From the NCBI GenBank assembly GCA_947495425.1, contig CANLYR010000023.1:1-64000 (forward strand): 64,000 nucleotides of DNA, in the 5' to 3' direction. Positions 26,322 to 35,142 of the stretch are shown here, one piece after another. Under the pieces are notes generated by a model. That model was not told the DNA's origin. It saw only the letters and a program-made list of their open reading frames with translations, and searched no databases. Within the stretch, counting starts at the first letter, position 1. The number at the start of each line of letters is the position of its first letter. Origin of the DNA: an uncultured Aquimarina sp. (GTDB lineage: Bacteria; Bacteroidota; Bacteroidia; Flavobacteriales; Flavobacteriaceae). A program made the position numbers and the translations under genes.

Positions 26322-26647
26322 AAAAAGAAGATAGTTTTTTTGATAAAGTATACGAAGTCGCCAAACAAATCCCGCACGGTCGTGTAACTTCTTATGGTGC
26401 CATTGCCAAGTATTTGGGAGCAGCCCGTAGTGCTCGTATGGTGGGTTGGGCTATGAATGCCTGCGGCGGTCGAGATGATATTCCTGCACATAGAGTTGTC
26501 AACCGAAAAGGAATTTTGACGGGTAAGCACCATTTCCAGGGTACAAATCTTATGCAACAATTGCTAGAGAGTGAAGGCGTAGAAGTGATAGAAAATCAAA
26601 TCCAAAATTTTGAAAACCTGCTGTGGGATCCTATGAAAGAGTTGTAA
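26318..26647 (+). CDS. Alkyltransferase-like DNA-binding protein (ATL)
   Basis: 109 residues, matching only the C-terminal DNA-binding part of O6-alkylguanine-DNA alkyltransferase. It reads IPHGRVTSYGAIAKYLGAARSARMVGWAMNAC, then PAHRVVNRKG, where methyltransferases have PCHRV. The alkyl-accepting Cys is therefore Ala, as in alkyltransferase-like proteins, which bind alkylated guanine and pass it to nucleotide excision repair instead of repairing it. The Arg that flips the base (SARMVG) and the HRV part are kept. Overlaps the LysE gene by 4 bases. Confidence 0.92.
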   Translation: MKKEDSFFDKVYEVAKQIPHGRVTSYGAIAKYLGAARSARMVGWAMNACGGRDDIPAHRVVNRKGILTGKHHFQGTNLMQQLLESEGVEVIENQIQNFENLLWDPMKEL

Positions 26648-26730
26648 TAATTAAGATATCCTAATATTTCCTAATTTTTGAAAAATTTACAAATAATTAG
26701 TATTGTATTACAAAGGCTATTATCTATTTC

Positions 26731-27670
26731 TTATGTACTCACAATATCTGCAATACCTTTGAACAGATTTAAAGGGTATTCTGCCCAACGATTACATAAA
26801 TAAAGATACCATTCTTTACCATATACTATATAAATCCTACAATTATAATCATTATCGTTATAGTCCATTAATTCTTCATTTCTAATCCCCAAAAGACGCT
26901 CAAGTACATACTTAGTTGGTTTGTATTTGTTTATTAATTTAATGGTTTCTTTATGAATTTTTTCATGATGAGATGCAATAGAACATGGATGGTTTTTTTT
27001 TTAGTAATTGTTCTACATATTCAAGGTAAATTTTATCCAAGTTTTCTCCTCTTTCAATAGAAAGTTCTTTCGAAGTATCATATGCTCCTTTTACCAGTCT
27101 TATACTACCTGATAATTGGGATATTTCCTGAAAATCCTCTTTGGTTCTTTTTAAATATGCCTGGAGTGTGATACCAATATTATTATGACGTTTTAAAGTT
27201 TCTCTATAAATATCTAAAATTGAGTCTGTTCTATCAGTTCCTTCCATACTTACAATGACTTCTTGATTACTCTTTTTGGCTATATCACAAATAGCGTTTA
27301 AATTATGTGCAGCTAATTCTTTTGAAACGAGAAGACCAATATGAGATAAGTCTAGGGATATTGAAGAATTTACGCCAGTAGTGTAAATGGATTCTCCAAA
27401 CCTCAAAAATTCTTTTGTAGCATGGTTGGCTTCTTTTTCATTTCTAATACTTTCACCCATAAAATCTGTAGTAACATCAAACCCACTTTTGTTTAATTTC
27501 TTAATTAATGTAATGGCTTCGTCTAAATTTTTTCCTGCTATATATCGATCAGCTGCCTTTTTCAAAGTTTTAAAAAGTATCTCATTCTGAATTACAAATT
27601 TTTTAGCTTCTTCATTTAAAGCGGCTTTTTTTAATGCAATTGCTCCGGTTTTTAATAATTCTTGTTCCAT
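26731..27670 (-). pseudogene. Frameshifted short proline dehydrogenase gene
   Basis: The reading frame from the ATG at 27670 gives 235 residues of a bacterial proline dehydrogenase (TTGVNSSISLDLSHIGLLVS, SMEGTDRTDSILDIYRETL, TLQAYLKRT, SGSIRLVKGAYDTSK) and then leaves the family at a run of ten A (T on the + strand, 26993-27002). One base fewer restores the frame: NHPCSIASHHEKIHKETIKL, then YGKEWYLYLCNRWAEYPLNLF and a stop at 26731. The C-terminal motif (Y.Y..R..EYP) is the family's substrate-binding end. So one extra A splits the gene. It may be a sequencing error, a true mutation, or slippage. A divergent Lrp-type regulator gene stands just upstream, as usual for proline catabolism genes. 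Confidence 0.85.
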
Positions 27671-27777
27671 AGATTTTATTTTTGTAATAATTAAAATTAA
27701 AATATATCCAAATACTGACACCTTTCATTTAAAGGAATATTGTTATTTTAGCCTTTAATTATAATTTATTTTAAACA

Positions 27778-28209
27778 ATGGACAGCTTAAATAAAAGAAT
27801 AATTAAGGTTTTAAGAAGCAATGCCAGAAGTTCATATGCTGAAATCGGGCGGATAGTTGGGTTATCTGCACCTTCTGTTGCCGAACGTGTGCAGAAAATG
27901 GAAGAATCTGGCTTTATTACTGGATATTTCTCTAAATTAGACCTAAACAAGTTTGGTTATCACATCCAAGCTAACATTGCATTAAAAATAGATTCACATG
28001 GGTTTAAAGTTTTTATGTCAAACCTCAAAGAGTTTCCCGAAATTTTTGATTGTATCAAGCTCACTGGTGAATATTGCGTGTTTTTAAGAGTAGCAGTGAA
28101 AAATAATAGTCAATTAGAAGATTTGATTGATCGATTAACTGTATACGGCCATCCAAATACTTCAATAATACTTTCAGATCATACAAATAGAACTTTTTTC
28201 AAACTATAG
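27778..28209 (+). CDS. Lrp/AsnC family transcriptional regulator
   Basis: 143 residues, normal length. N-terminal helix-turn-helix at about 5-50 (DSLNKRIIKVLRSNARSSYAEIGRIVGLSAPSVAERVQKMEESGFITGYF) and a C-terminal RAM/ligand domain (HIQANIALKIDSH, FDCIKLTGEYCVFLRVAVKN). It is divergent from the proline dehydrogenase gene with about 107 bases between starts; Lrp-type proteins of the PutR kind commonly activate the adjacent proline gene in response to proline. That role here is inference from arrangement. Confidence 0.92.
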   Translation: MDSLNKRIIKVLRSNARSSYAEIGRIVGLSAPSVAERVQKMEESGFITGYFSKLDLNKFGYHIQANIALKIDSHGFKVFMSNLKEFPEIFDCIKLTGEYCVFLRVAVKNNSQLEDLIDRLTVYGHPNTSIILSDHTNRTFFKL

Positions 28210-28341
28210 CGATGTATCGCAAATAACAATACAACCATAAATCATTTCAATTTACAGACTTTATAATCTTAACTTTTCGACCTATCTTTGTACTTAGAAT
28301 GGATCTAGATAGATTTATTTTCAGAAAAAGAAAAAATAAAC

Positions 28342-29481
28342 ATGAAGTTAGAAAAAGCCGATATACTAAAAGCTCTTGAGCATATTACCGTAGCCGGAGA
28401 GGGAAAAAATATGGTAGAAAGCGGAGCTGTAAAAAATGTGATTACTTTTGGTGATGAGGTGGTTGTAGATTTGGAATTGTCAACTCCTGCGTTACACATT
28501 AAAAAACGTGCAGAGGTCGATGTGATCAAAGTAATACACGATAAAGTATATGAGAAAGCTAAAGTAAAAGTGAATATAAAGGTTGAAACGCCCGTAGCTC
28601 AACCTCAAAAAAATGAAATCAAAGGAAAACCCATTCCGGGAATATCAAACATCATAGCTATTGCCTCTGGTAAAGGAGGTGTAGGCAAATCTACGGTCAC
28701 CTCTAATTTGGCAGTTACTTTAGCCAAAATGGGTTTTAAAGTAGGACTTCTAGATGCAGATATCTATGGTCCTTCTGCTCCCATAATGTTTGACGTAGAA
28801 CGAGAAAGACCACTTTCTGTTAAAGTTGGAGACAAATCTAAGATGAAACCCATAGAAAATTATGGGGTTAAGATCTTATCGATAGGCTTTTTCACTCAAC
28901 CCAATCAAGCAGTAGTATGGAGAGGACCTATGGCAGCAAAAGCACTAAATCAAATGATTTTTGATGCAGCTTGGGGCGAATTAGATTTTTTACTATTGGA
29001 TTTACCTCCCGGTACAGGAGATATACATTTATCGATAATGCAATCTTTGCCAATTACAGGAGCTGTAGTAGTTAGTACACCTCAAAATGTAGCATTGGCA
29101 GATGCTAGAAAAGGAGTTGCCATGTTTCAACAAGATAGTATCAATGTTCCTGTGTTAGGTATCATTGAAAATATGGCGTATTTTACACCAGAAGAGCTTC
29201 CTAACAATAAATATTATATCTTTGGTAAAGAAGGAGCTAAGCACTTGGCGCAAGATATCGATGTTCCATTTCTTGGCGAAATTCCTTTAGTACAAAGTAT
29301 TCGAGAAGCAGGAGATGTAGGACGACCTGCAGCATTACAAACAGCAACGCCTATAGAGAAGGCATTCGAAGAGCTTACTAAAAATGTGGTTCAGGAAGTA
29401 GTAGATAGAAATGAAGCATTACCCCCTACTGAAGCAATCAAAATAACAACAATGGCAGGATGTTCTGCAGTAAAAAAATAG
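28342..29481 (+). CDS. Mrp/NBP35-type iron-sulfur cluster carrier ATPase
   Basis: 379 residues. N-terminal DUF59/MIP18-like domain at 1-90 (LKALEHITVAGEGKNMVESGAVKNV), then a P-loop ATPase domain: IAIASGKGGVGKSTVTSNLAV (deviant Walker A near 108-126), LLDADIYGPSAPIMF, LLDLPPGTGDIHLS, SIREAGDVGRPAAL. Mrp proteins bind and transfer [4Fe-4S] clusters to target enzymes. The CxxC often found near the C terminus is missing here; only GCSAVKK remains at the end. A NifU-like gene starts 3 bases after the stop, so the two make one cluster-handling unit. Confidence 0.93.
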   Translation: MKLEKADILKALEHITVAGEGKNMVESGAVKNVITFGDEVVVDLELSTPALHIKKRAEVDVIKVIHDKVYEKAKVKVNIKVETPVAQPQKNEIKGKPIPGISNIIAIASGKGGVGKSTVTSNLAVTLAKMGFKVGLLDADIYGPSAPIMFDVERERPLSVKVGDKSKMKPIENYGVKILSIGFFTQPNQAVVWRGPMAAKALNQMIFDAAWGELDFLLLDLPPGTGDIHLSIMQSLPITGAVVVSTPQNVALADARKGVAMFQQDSINVPVLGIIENMAYFTPEELPNNKYYIFGKEGAKHLAQDIDVPFLGEIPLVQSIREAGDVGRPAALQTATPIEKAFEELTKNVVQEVVDRNEALPPTEAIKITTMAGCSAVKK

Positions 29482-29484
29482 CAT

Positions 29485-29724
29485 ATGACTTCTGAAGAAT
29501 TAAGAGTAAATGTTGAAAAGGCACTAGATGAAATAAGACCTTTTTTAGAGAGTGATGGAGGTAATATTTCTTTAGTTGCTATCGAAGATGATAAAAGAGT
29601 AAAAGTGCAGTTAGAAGGCGCATGCGTGGGATGTAGTGTTAACCAGATGACACTAAAATCCGGAGTTGAAATGACGATCAAAAAATACGCTCCTCAAATC
29701 GAAGAGGTACTCAATATAGCATAA
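29485..29724 (+). CDS. NifU C-terminal-like iron-sulfur scaffold protein
   Basis: 79 residues consisting only of the NifU C-terminal (Nfu) domain: VEKALDEIRPFLESDGGNISLVAIEDDKRVKVQLEGACVGCSVNQMTLKSGVE. The two Cys of C-V-G-C (near 48-51) hold the cluster between two subunits. It follows the Mrp gene by 3 bases and probably supplies or receives its cluster. Confidence 0.93.
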   Translation: MTSEELRVNVEKALDEIRPFLESDGGNISLVAIEDDKRVKVQLEGACVGCSVNQMTLKSGVEMTIKKYAPQIEEVLNIA

Positions 29725-29837
29725 TGTAATTTAGAAAAATCTGATTTAGTACCATTCTCAAAGCAAAATGATAATTTTGTAAGTAGTCTGTGTTGGGTAG
29801 AGCTGATTAATCATGTATTCAAGATGCTCTTGGTATC

Positions 29838-30734
29838 CTATTCTGTGATAAATTCAGTTAGTTTTTTTGGACCTTCTAAAAGGATTTTAATAATTTTAAG
29901 TACACCATCCTCTGTAGTCGAAATCTGCCATTTTATTAGTGTAATATTTCCATGCTCTATTTCGATTCCGGTAATACATCTAGGATGTACACAGCTCCCA
30001 TCATTAAACAATGCTAATTCTCCTTTTTCAGGAAATCTAGGGCGATGTGTATGACCAATAATAGTGCATATGTTTTTGTTATTAGCTATCCATCTTTTAA
30101 TCCTGCGTTCTATTCGTATTGTTTCCCGAAAGTTTTGTGCAGGACTCGTAGGGTCTGAGATTCCTATAACTTGTAATGGTTTCCATAAAATACGAACCAA
30201 AAAACGATGGATTTTCCAGCCGGTGTAGTTCATGAAATCTGCTTGATGACCGTGTAATAGGAAAATCTTTTGCTTTGTATTTTTATGTTTTAAAATAATG
30301 GCTTCATGATATTTTATACCAGGGAAAAGAGGTACATTCTTGCCTGTTTTATGATCCAAATATGAGCTTAAATATTTTTTTACATATTTTGGATTCCTGT
30401 ACACCATATCATGATTACCCCAAATCATCTGGAGTCTATTATCTACATAAAACTTCTGAAGGAGTTCATATACATTTTTATGAGCTCTTAGTATCATATT
30501 AAAGTTGAGATTCTCCCATAACTCATCACCGTCTCCTAATTCACAGTATGTAAAACCTTCATTATAATAATGCTTAAGCGCATGAAAATAGATATTTCTG
30601 TTGTTGGCAAACTCATCTGCAAAACTATTATCCCCGCGATGACAATCGCTAAAAAAGATAAACTTGGATGTGTCATCAAAGGGAATCGTTTTTGCATTTT
30701 TAAAGGCACGATCCAAACGAAACTGAGAAGACAT
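29838..30734 (-). CDS. Calcineurin-type metallophosphoesterase
   Basis: 298 residues with the full metal-binding set: FFSDCHRGD (DxH, near 27-33), GDGDELW (GD, near 61), WGNHDMV (GNHD, near 101-107), LLHGHQADF (near 155) and IIGHTHRPRF (GHxH, near 220). Such enzymes cleave phosphate esters; the family also holds UDP-diacylglucosamine hydrolases, but the sequence is too far from LpxH to name it. No signal peptide. Convergent with the NifU-like gene, 113 bases away. Confidence 0.88.
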   Translation of the reverse strand: MSSQFRLDRAFKNAKTIPFDDTSKFIFFSDCHRGDNSFADEFANNRNIYFHALKHYYNEGFTYCELGDGDELWENLNFNMILRAHKNVYELLQKFYVDNRLQMIWGNHDMVYRNPKYVKKYLSSYLDHKTGKNVPLFPGIKYHEAIILKHKNTKQKIFLLHGHQADFMNYTGWKIHRFLVRILWKPLQVIGISDPTSPAQNFRETIRIERRIKRWIANNKNICTIIGHTHRPRFPEKGELALFNDGSCVHPRCITGIEIEHGNITLIKWQISTTEDGVLKIIKILLEGPKKLTEFITE

Positions 30735-30859
30735 AGATTTAGTTTTTTAGTAAATATATTTTATTTTGAAAAAGCGGCGCTACTAAAACGGAAAGTTTTT
30801 TGCTAAAACCTTATGATAGCTTTGTTTTATCTTGGATATGGTAATATAATAGTTCGCTG

Positions 30860-32272
30860 CTAGTTTTCTGTAGCTAGTATCTTATCAATATCTTGACTAA
30901 GTTGAGCTTGCAACCCTGTAACGGTATTCAAATCCGTTTCCCATAGCTTGGTGTTGGATAGGATCTGTTGAACAATATTTTCTATATCTTCTGAATTCCA
31001 GACTTCATTAAAAAACTCAATTACGTATGGATCATCTTTTAAAGAGAATATTTTGTCATTTAGATATCCGCGATATAATACCATCAGATGTGCAAAAGAA
31101 GTAACCAGACCAGGAGGGAGTTTTCCTTTTATTTCAAAATAAGATAATAAAGATGGAAGCACACGTACTCTAAATTTGGATATAGAGTTAAGTGAAATAC
31201 TAGCTAATTTGTGGTTTATAAATGGATTTTTGAATCTTTCGATTACCGTGTTTGCAAATGGAATCAATTCTGCTTCAGGAAGATCTAATGTGGGTATAAT
31301 CTCATCAAAAATAATTTGGGTAATTAAAGTAAACGTTTTTGGGTTTTCAAGTACTTCTTTTACTGTATCAATACCATGTAGAATGCCTAAAGGCACCATC
31401 GCTGTATGAGCGCCATTTAGGATACTTACTTTTCTGGTTCTGTATGGAGATAGATTTTTTACAAACTTAATATTTAGCGCTGCATCATCCAAAGGAAACA
31501 TTTCTCTTAGTGAATCAAACTTTTCAATTACCCATAGGTGAAAGAGTTCTGCTTTTACAATTAAATTATCTTCGTATCCAATTTCTTTCTGAATTTGTGT
31601 ACTAGTATCCTTAGGAAATCCGGTAACAATTCTATCTACCAGGGTGTTACAAAAGATGATGTTTTTTTTGAGCCAATATGCAAATCCTTCTGGAAGATCC
31701 CATAGTTTGGCATATTGCAACACAATTTCCTCTAGTCGTTCTCCATTCTGAAGTATAAGCTCACATGGGAGTATAATTATTTTATCATTATTTGAACCTT
31801 TATAATGTAAAAATCTGTAATAAAGTAGTGCGGTAAGTTTTCCGGGAAATGAATTAGGAAGTGTTTCAAAACTTGTGTCTTCAGGATCAAATACAATACC
31901 AGCTTCAGTAGTATTAGATATAATACACTGCAAATGTGGGTTTTTTCCTAATTTGAGGAAAGTTTTGTAGTTTTTTTTGGGATTAATCACTCCCCTTACA
32001 CAAGTAATTAACCTTGTTTCTCTGATTTTTTTTGCACACTGCAAACCCTCTAATACAACATGATACAGCCCTTCTTGTTCTTCTATTTTTGCTGCAAGAC
32101 CATTATCAATAGATTCAACAATTTGCACATCTCCATCAAAATCTGTCTTTTCATTCAAGATATCAATCATCCAGTCTACAAATCCCCGTAAAAAATTTCC
32201 TTTGCCAAACTGTAGTACCTTAACAGGCCTTTTACTAATACCATCGCTGGTATTTCTATTCAATTTTTTCAT
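30860..32272 (-). CDS. uxaB: Tagaturonate reductase
   Basis: 470 residues (E. coli UxaB is about 480). N-terminal Rossmann motif KVLQFGKGNFLRGFVDWMIDIL (near 18-39) and the mannitol-dehydrogenase-type C-terminal domain with KNLSPYRTRKVSILNGAHTAM near residue 275-295, holding the conserved Lys and Asn-x-x-His. It reduces D-tagaturonate to D-altronate with NADH in the galacturonate pathway. It is the last gene of the lacI-uxaC-uxaB operon (12 bases after uxaC). A fructuronate reductase of the same family is possible, but an SDR next to uxuA fills that role. Confidence 0.88.
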   Translation of the reverse strand: MKKLNRNTSDGISKRPVKVLQFGKGNFLRGFVDWMIDILNEKTDFDGDVQIVESIDNGLAAKIEEQEGLYHVVLEGLQCAKKIRETRLITCVRGVINPKKNYKTFLKLGKNPHLQCIISNTTEAGIVFDPEDTSFETLPNSFPGKLTALLYYRFLHYKGSNNDKIIILPCELILQNGERLEEIVLQYAKLWDLPEGFAYWLKKNIIFCNTLVDRIVTGFPKDTSTQIQKEIGYEDNLIVKAELFHLWVIEKFDSLREMFPLDDAALNIKFVKNLSPYRTRKVSILNGAHTAMVPLGILHGIDTVKEVLENPKTFTLITQIIFDEIIPTLDLPEAELIPFANTVIERFKNPFINHKLASISLNSISKFRVRVLPSLLSYFEIKGKLPPGLVTSFAHLMVLYRGYLNDKIFSLKDDPYVIEFFNEVWNSEDIENIVQQILSNTKLWETDLNTVTGLQAQLSQDIDKILATEN

Positions 32273-32284
32273 AATTAGAATAGG

Positions 32285-33745
32285 TTAAAATCCAAAATAC
32301 TCCTTTGCATTATAATAAGAGATATCGCTAATAATTTTACCTAACCATTCTTCATCTGCGGGCAATTCACCCCGATCCACATCTCTTCCGATAAGATTAC
32401 AAAGAATTCGTCTAAAATATTCATGACGAGGAAAGGATAAAAAACTTCTAGAATCGGTAAGCATACCTACAAAACAACTTAGTAGTCCTAAATTTGATAG
32501 TGCATTGATCTGCTTTTCCATACCATCTTTTTGATCCAAAAACCACCAGCCTGATCCAAATTGTATCTTGCCTTTAATACTTCCATCATTAAAATTACCT
32601 GTCATAGTAGCCATAACCTCATTGTCAGCTGGATTAAGGTTGTATAGTATAGTTTTAGGTAACTGATCAGAACGATCTAATTGATTTAAGAATTTACTTA
32701 ATGACAGTGCCTGAGAAAAATCTCCGATAGAATCAAAACCGGTATCTGGTCCTAATTTAGACAACATTCTTTGATTCGTATTTCGCAATGCTCCCAAATG
32801 AAATTGTTGTGTCCATCCTTGTGCATGATACATGCTACAAAGATGGAGTAGGGTTTCAAACTTAAAATAATTGATTTCTTGTTGCTCTAACTGCTTTTTA
32901 TCTTTCAGTTTTTTGAAAAGGACTTCTATTTTATATGTGCCTAATTCAAAATAATATAAGTGTTCTAGCCCATGATCAGCTAGGCGACCACCATGCTCAT
33001 GAAAATAAACTATCCTATCATTAAGTACATTAATTAAGTCTGCATAAGAAGTTATACTGTGTGTCGATGTTTCAGCTAATTTCTCTAAGTACTCCAGATA
33101 CGCTTCAGGATTTTCTACAGCATAAGCTTTATCGGGTCTAAAAGTAGGTAGAAGCTTAGGGTTAATCGCCTTCCTTTCAGCTTTTTGATGATACGCTAAT
33201 GTATCGATTGGATCATCTGTAGTGCATACAACTTCAACATTCATTTGCTCTAGAAGTCCAAGTGTACTATGGCTTTTTTGTTGTAGTACTTCCGAGGTTT
33301 CTTCATATACTTCGCTACCGTTTTTATTGGTAAGTAATTGATCGATATTGAAATACCTGCTCAATTCTAGGTGAGTCCAATGATATAATGGATTTCTAAC
33401 CGTATACGGTACTGTTTCTGCCCATTTTGAAAACTTCTCTGCATCGGTTGCATTACCAGTGATGTATTTTTCATCTATACCTAAAGTTCGCATAGCTCTC
33501 CATTTATAATGATCTCCAGCCAACCACACCTGAGTACAGTTTTCAAACTGTTTATTTTCTGCAATATGTTGAGGAGATAAATGATTATGGTAGTCGATTA
33601 TCGGAAGCTTTTTGGCATACGTATGATATAATCTTTTTGCAAATTCATTTTGCAAAAGAAAATCTTCAGTAATAAAATTTTGGTCAAATGAATGCAATCG
33701 ATTGCTTTTAGATTTCGAGTTATTCTCGTTTGTTGTCTGACTCAT
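32285..33745 (-). CDS. uxaC: Glucuronate/galacturonate isomerase
   Basis: 486 residues (family about 470). The N-terminal part has PIIDYHNHLSPQHIAEN (metal-binding HxH near 50-53) and TQVWLAGDHYKWRAMRTLGI; the middle has CTTDDPIDTLAYH, and later GAFRN-like GALRNTN and SFLSFPRHEYFRRILCNLIG near the end. It turns D-glucuronate into D-fructuronate and D-galacturonate into D-tagaturonate in the cytoplasm, so it feeds both branches of this locus. Ten bases separate it from the lacI stop. A perfect palindrome of the regulator's operator type overlaps codons 14-18, an unusual place. Confidence 0.94.
   Translation of the reverse strand: MSQTTNENNSKSKSNRLHSFDQNFITEDFLLQNEFAKRLYHTYAKKLPIIDYHNHLSPQHIAENKQFENCTQVWLAGDHYKWRAMRTLGIDEKYITGNATDAEKFSKWAETVPYTVRNPLYHWTHLELSRYFNIDQLLTNKNGSEVYEETSEVLQQKSHSTLGLLEQMNVEVVCTTDDPIDTLAYHQKAERKAINPKLLPTFRPDKAYAVENPEAYLEYLEKLAETSTHSITSYADLINVLNDRIVYFHEHGGRLADHGLEHLYYFELGTYKIEVLFKKLKDKKQLEQQEINYFKFETLLHLCSMYHAQGWTQQFHLGALRNTNQRMLSKLGPDTGFDSIGDFSQALSLSKFLNQLDRSDQLPKTILYNLNPADNEVMATMTGNFNDGSIKGKIQFGSGWWFLDQKDGMEKQINALSNLGLLSCFVGMLTDSRSFLSFPRHEYFRRILCNLIGRDVDRGELPADEEWLGKIISDISYYNAKEYFGF
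33693..33706. promoter_or_regulatory. Operator-like palindrome inside uxaC
   Basis: TGCAATCGATTGCT, with GCAATCGATTGC perfectly palindromic, the same core as the operators upstream of lacI, the receptor gene and uxaA/kdgK. It lies about 40-50 bases inside uxaC. It could be a roadblock or looping site for the LacI-type protein, or a chance match. Confidence 0.5.
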
Positions 33746-33755
33746 GATCTCTTTT

Positions 33756-34784
33756 TTATTTCCTTTGCTTAATTGATGAAGCTCTTACTATTAGTTTGGG
33801 TTGTAATACAGTTTTTTGAGGAATCAATTTGTCTTTCTTTGAATTTAGTATTTCAAAAAATAGTTCTGCTGCTGCATGACCCATTTCAATAGGAAATTGA
33901 CTTAATGTAGTAAGCGGCGGATCTGTAAATGAAGTAAAAGGCTCGTTACTAAATCCAACAAGCCCAACTTCTTCAGGGATTTTAATACTATTTTCTTTAA
34001 GTACTTGCATCGCCCCCATAGCAGCATAATCACTTGTAGAAAAAATTGCGTCAAACTTTTGTCCAGATCTTAATAATTGTTCGGTACACATTCTTCCATC
34101 TTCGAGTTGCATATTGCTTTCACATATTAATTTGTTATAAAAAGGGATATTATAATCCTTAAGAGCTTCTATATATCCTCTATAGCGTTCTTTGTATATA
34201 TTAATCTTGTTATAGTTAGTAAAATGAGCAATCTTTTTATATCCTTGCTTTATAAGGTGTTCTGTGGCCATATAACCACCTAAAAAATCATCAATAATTA
34301 CCTGGCTGGTACTTATCTCATTAGTAGTTCGATCAAATAACACCAGCGGAACTCCTCGCCGTATCAGATTTTTATAGTGGTCAAAATCTTTTGTGTTTTT
34401 TCCAATAGATACCAAAACGCCATCAACTCTAGCATTTACCAGCGCATTAAGCGTAGCGATTTCATTATCAGAATCCTCATTCGATTGACTAACAACCACA
34501 CGGTAATTTAATTGATTAGCCACTTCCTCTACACCACGAATTACAGACGAAAAAAAAGATCTGTTTATAGTGGGTACAATTACACCAATAAGCTGACTTT
34601 TTCCTTTTCTAAGGGCTGCAGCAATATTATTGGGTTGATAGTTTAAATCCTGAGCCATATTAAGCACAGCCTTTTTGGTAGTGTCACTAATTCTCGGGTT
34701 ATTGTTCAAGGCTCTAGAAACTGTAGAGGCTGTAATATTTAGCTTTTCGGCTATATCGTGTATTGTGGTTTTTTTGGAACTCAT
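33756..34784 (-). CDS. LacI family regulator of the uronate locus
   Basis: 342 residues from the ATG at 34784 (an earlier ATG at 34808 only adds MIFVFYII, which does not belong to the family). N-terminal helix-turn-helix TTIHDIAEKLNITASTVSRALNNNPRISDTTKKAV and hinge helix NNIAAALRKGKS, then a periplasmic-binding-protein-like effector domain beginning LIGVIVPTINRSFFSSVIRGVEE. It heads an operon with uxaC and uxaB and faces the receptor gene across a 358-base gap with two CAATCGATTG palindromes. LacI family proteins bind just such sites with a central CG. Repression relieved by a uronate or pathway intermediate is the expected mode. Confidence 0.92.
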   Translation of the reverse strand: MSSKKTTIHDIAEKLNITASTVSRALNNNPRISDTTKKAVLNMAQDLNYQPNNIAAALRKGKSQLIGVIVPTINRSFFSSVIRGVEEVANQLNYRVVVSQSNEDSDNEIATLNALVNARVDGVLVSIGKNTKDFDHYKNLIRRGVPLVLFDRTTNEISTSQVIIDDFLGGYMATEHLIKQGYKKIAHFTNYNKINIYKERYRGYIEALKDYNIPFYNKLICESNMQLEDGRMCTEQLLRSGQKFDAIFSTSDYAAMGAMQVLKENSIKIPEEVGLVGFSNEPFTSFTDPPLTTLSQFPIEMGHAAAELFFEILNSKKDKLIPQKTVLQPKLIVRASSIKQRK

Positions 34785-34876
34785 TATGATGTAAAACACA
34801 AATATCAAAATTGAAGCCGGAAAATAAAATTCATAGCCTATAAAGTTTGATTTTTAAAACAAATATCGTGAAATAT

Positions 34877-34890
34877 TACAATCGATTGCA
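34877..34890. promoter_or_regulatory. LacI-type operator upstream of lacI
   Basis: TACAATCGATTGCA around the palindrome CAATCGATTG, about 90 bases before the lacI start. The central CpG and 10-base core are typical of LacI family operators. Suggests autoregulation. Confidence 0.75.
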
Positions 34891-35026
34891 TAAAAAAATG
34901 TTTTTATTTAAATATTCGTACTTTTAAATCTTATTTTTTTAAAAAACCCATATAATTTCGGTATGTATTCCATTTTTAGTTAAATTTTAATAGGTAATTT
35001 GCGTATTTCGTAAATAATTTATAATA

Positions 35027-35040
35027 TGCAATCGATTGCA
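35027..35040. promoter_or_regulatory. LacI-type operator upstream of the receptor gene
   Basis: TGCAATCGATTGCA, a perfect 14-base palindrome, 102 bases before the receptor start codon and 150 bases from the lacI-side operator. The two sites could be bridged by a LacI tetramer or act separately on the divergent promoters. The rest of 34785-35142 is AT-rich and holds no gene. Confidence 0.82.
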
Positions 35041-35142
35041 CAATTTTTAATTCAGTACAAAGTAAATTCAATATGAAAAATGTGTAAACATATAAAGGAG
35101 ACAAGTAACGTAATTGATTAGATTAATTTTAAACTTTAAAGT

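Noticed and set aside
30570..30806. 78-codon rightward open frame over the phosphoesterase start
   Set aside because: It is antisense to a gene with all metal-binding motifs and has no motif itself.
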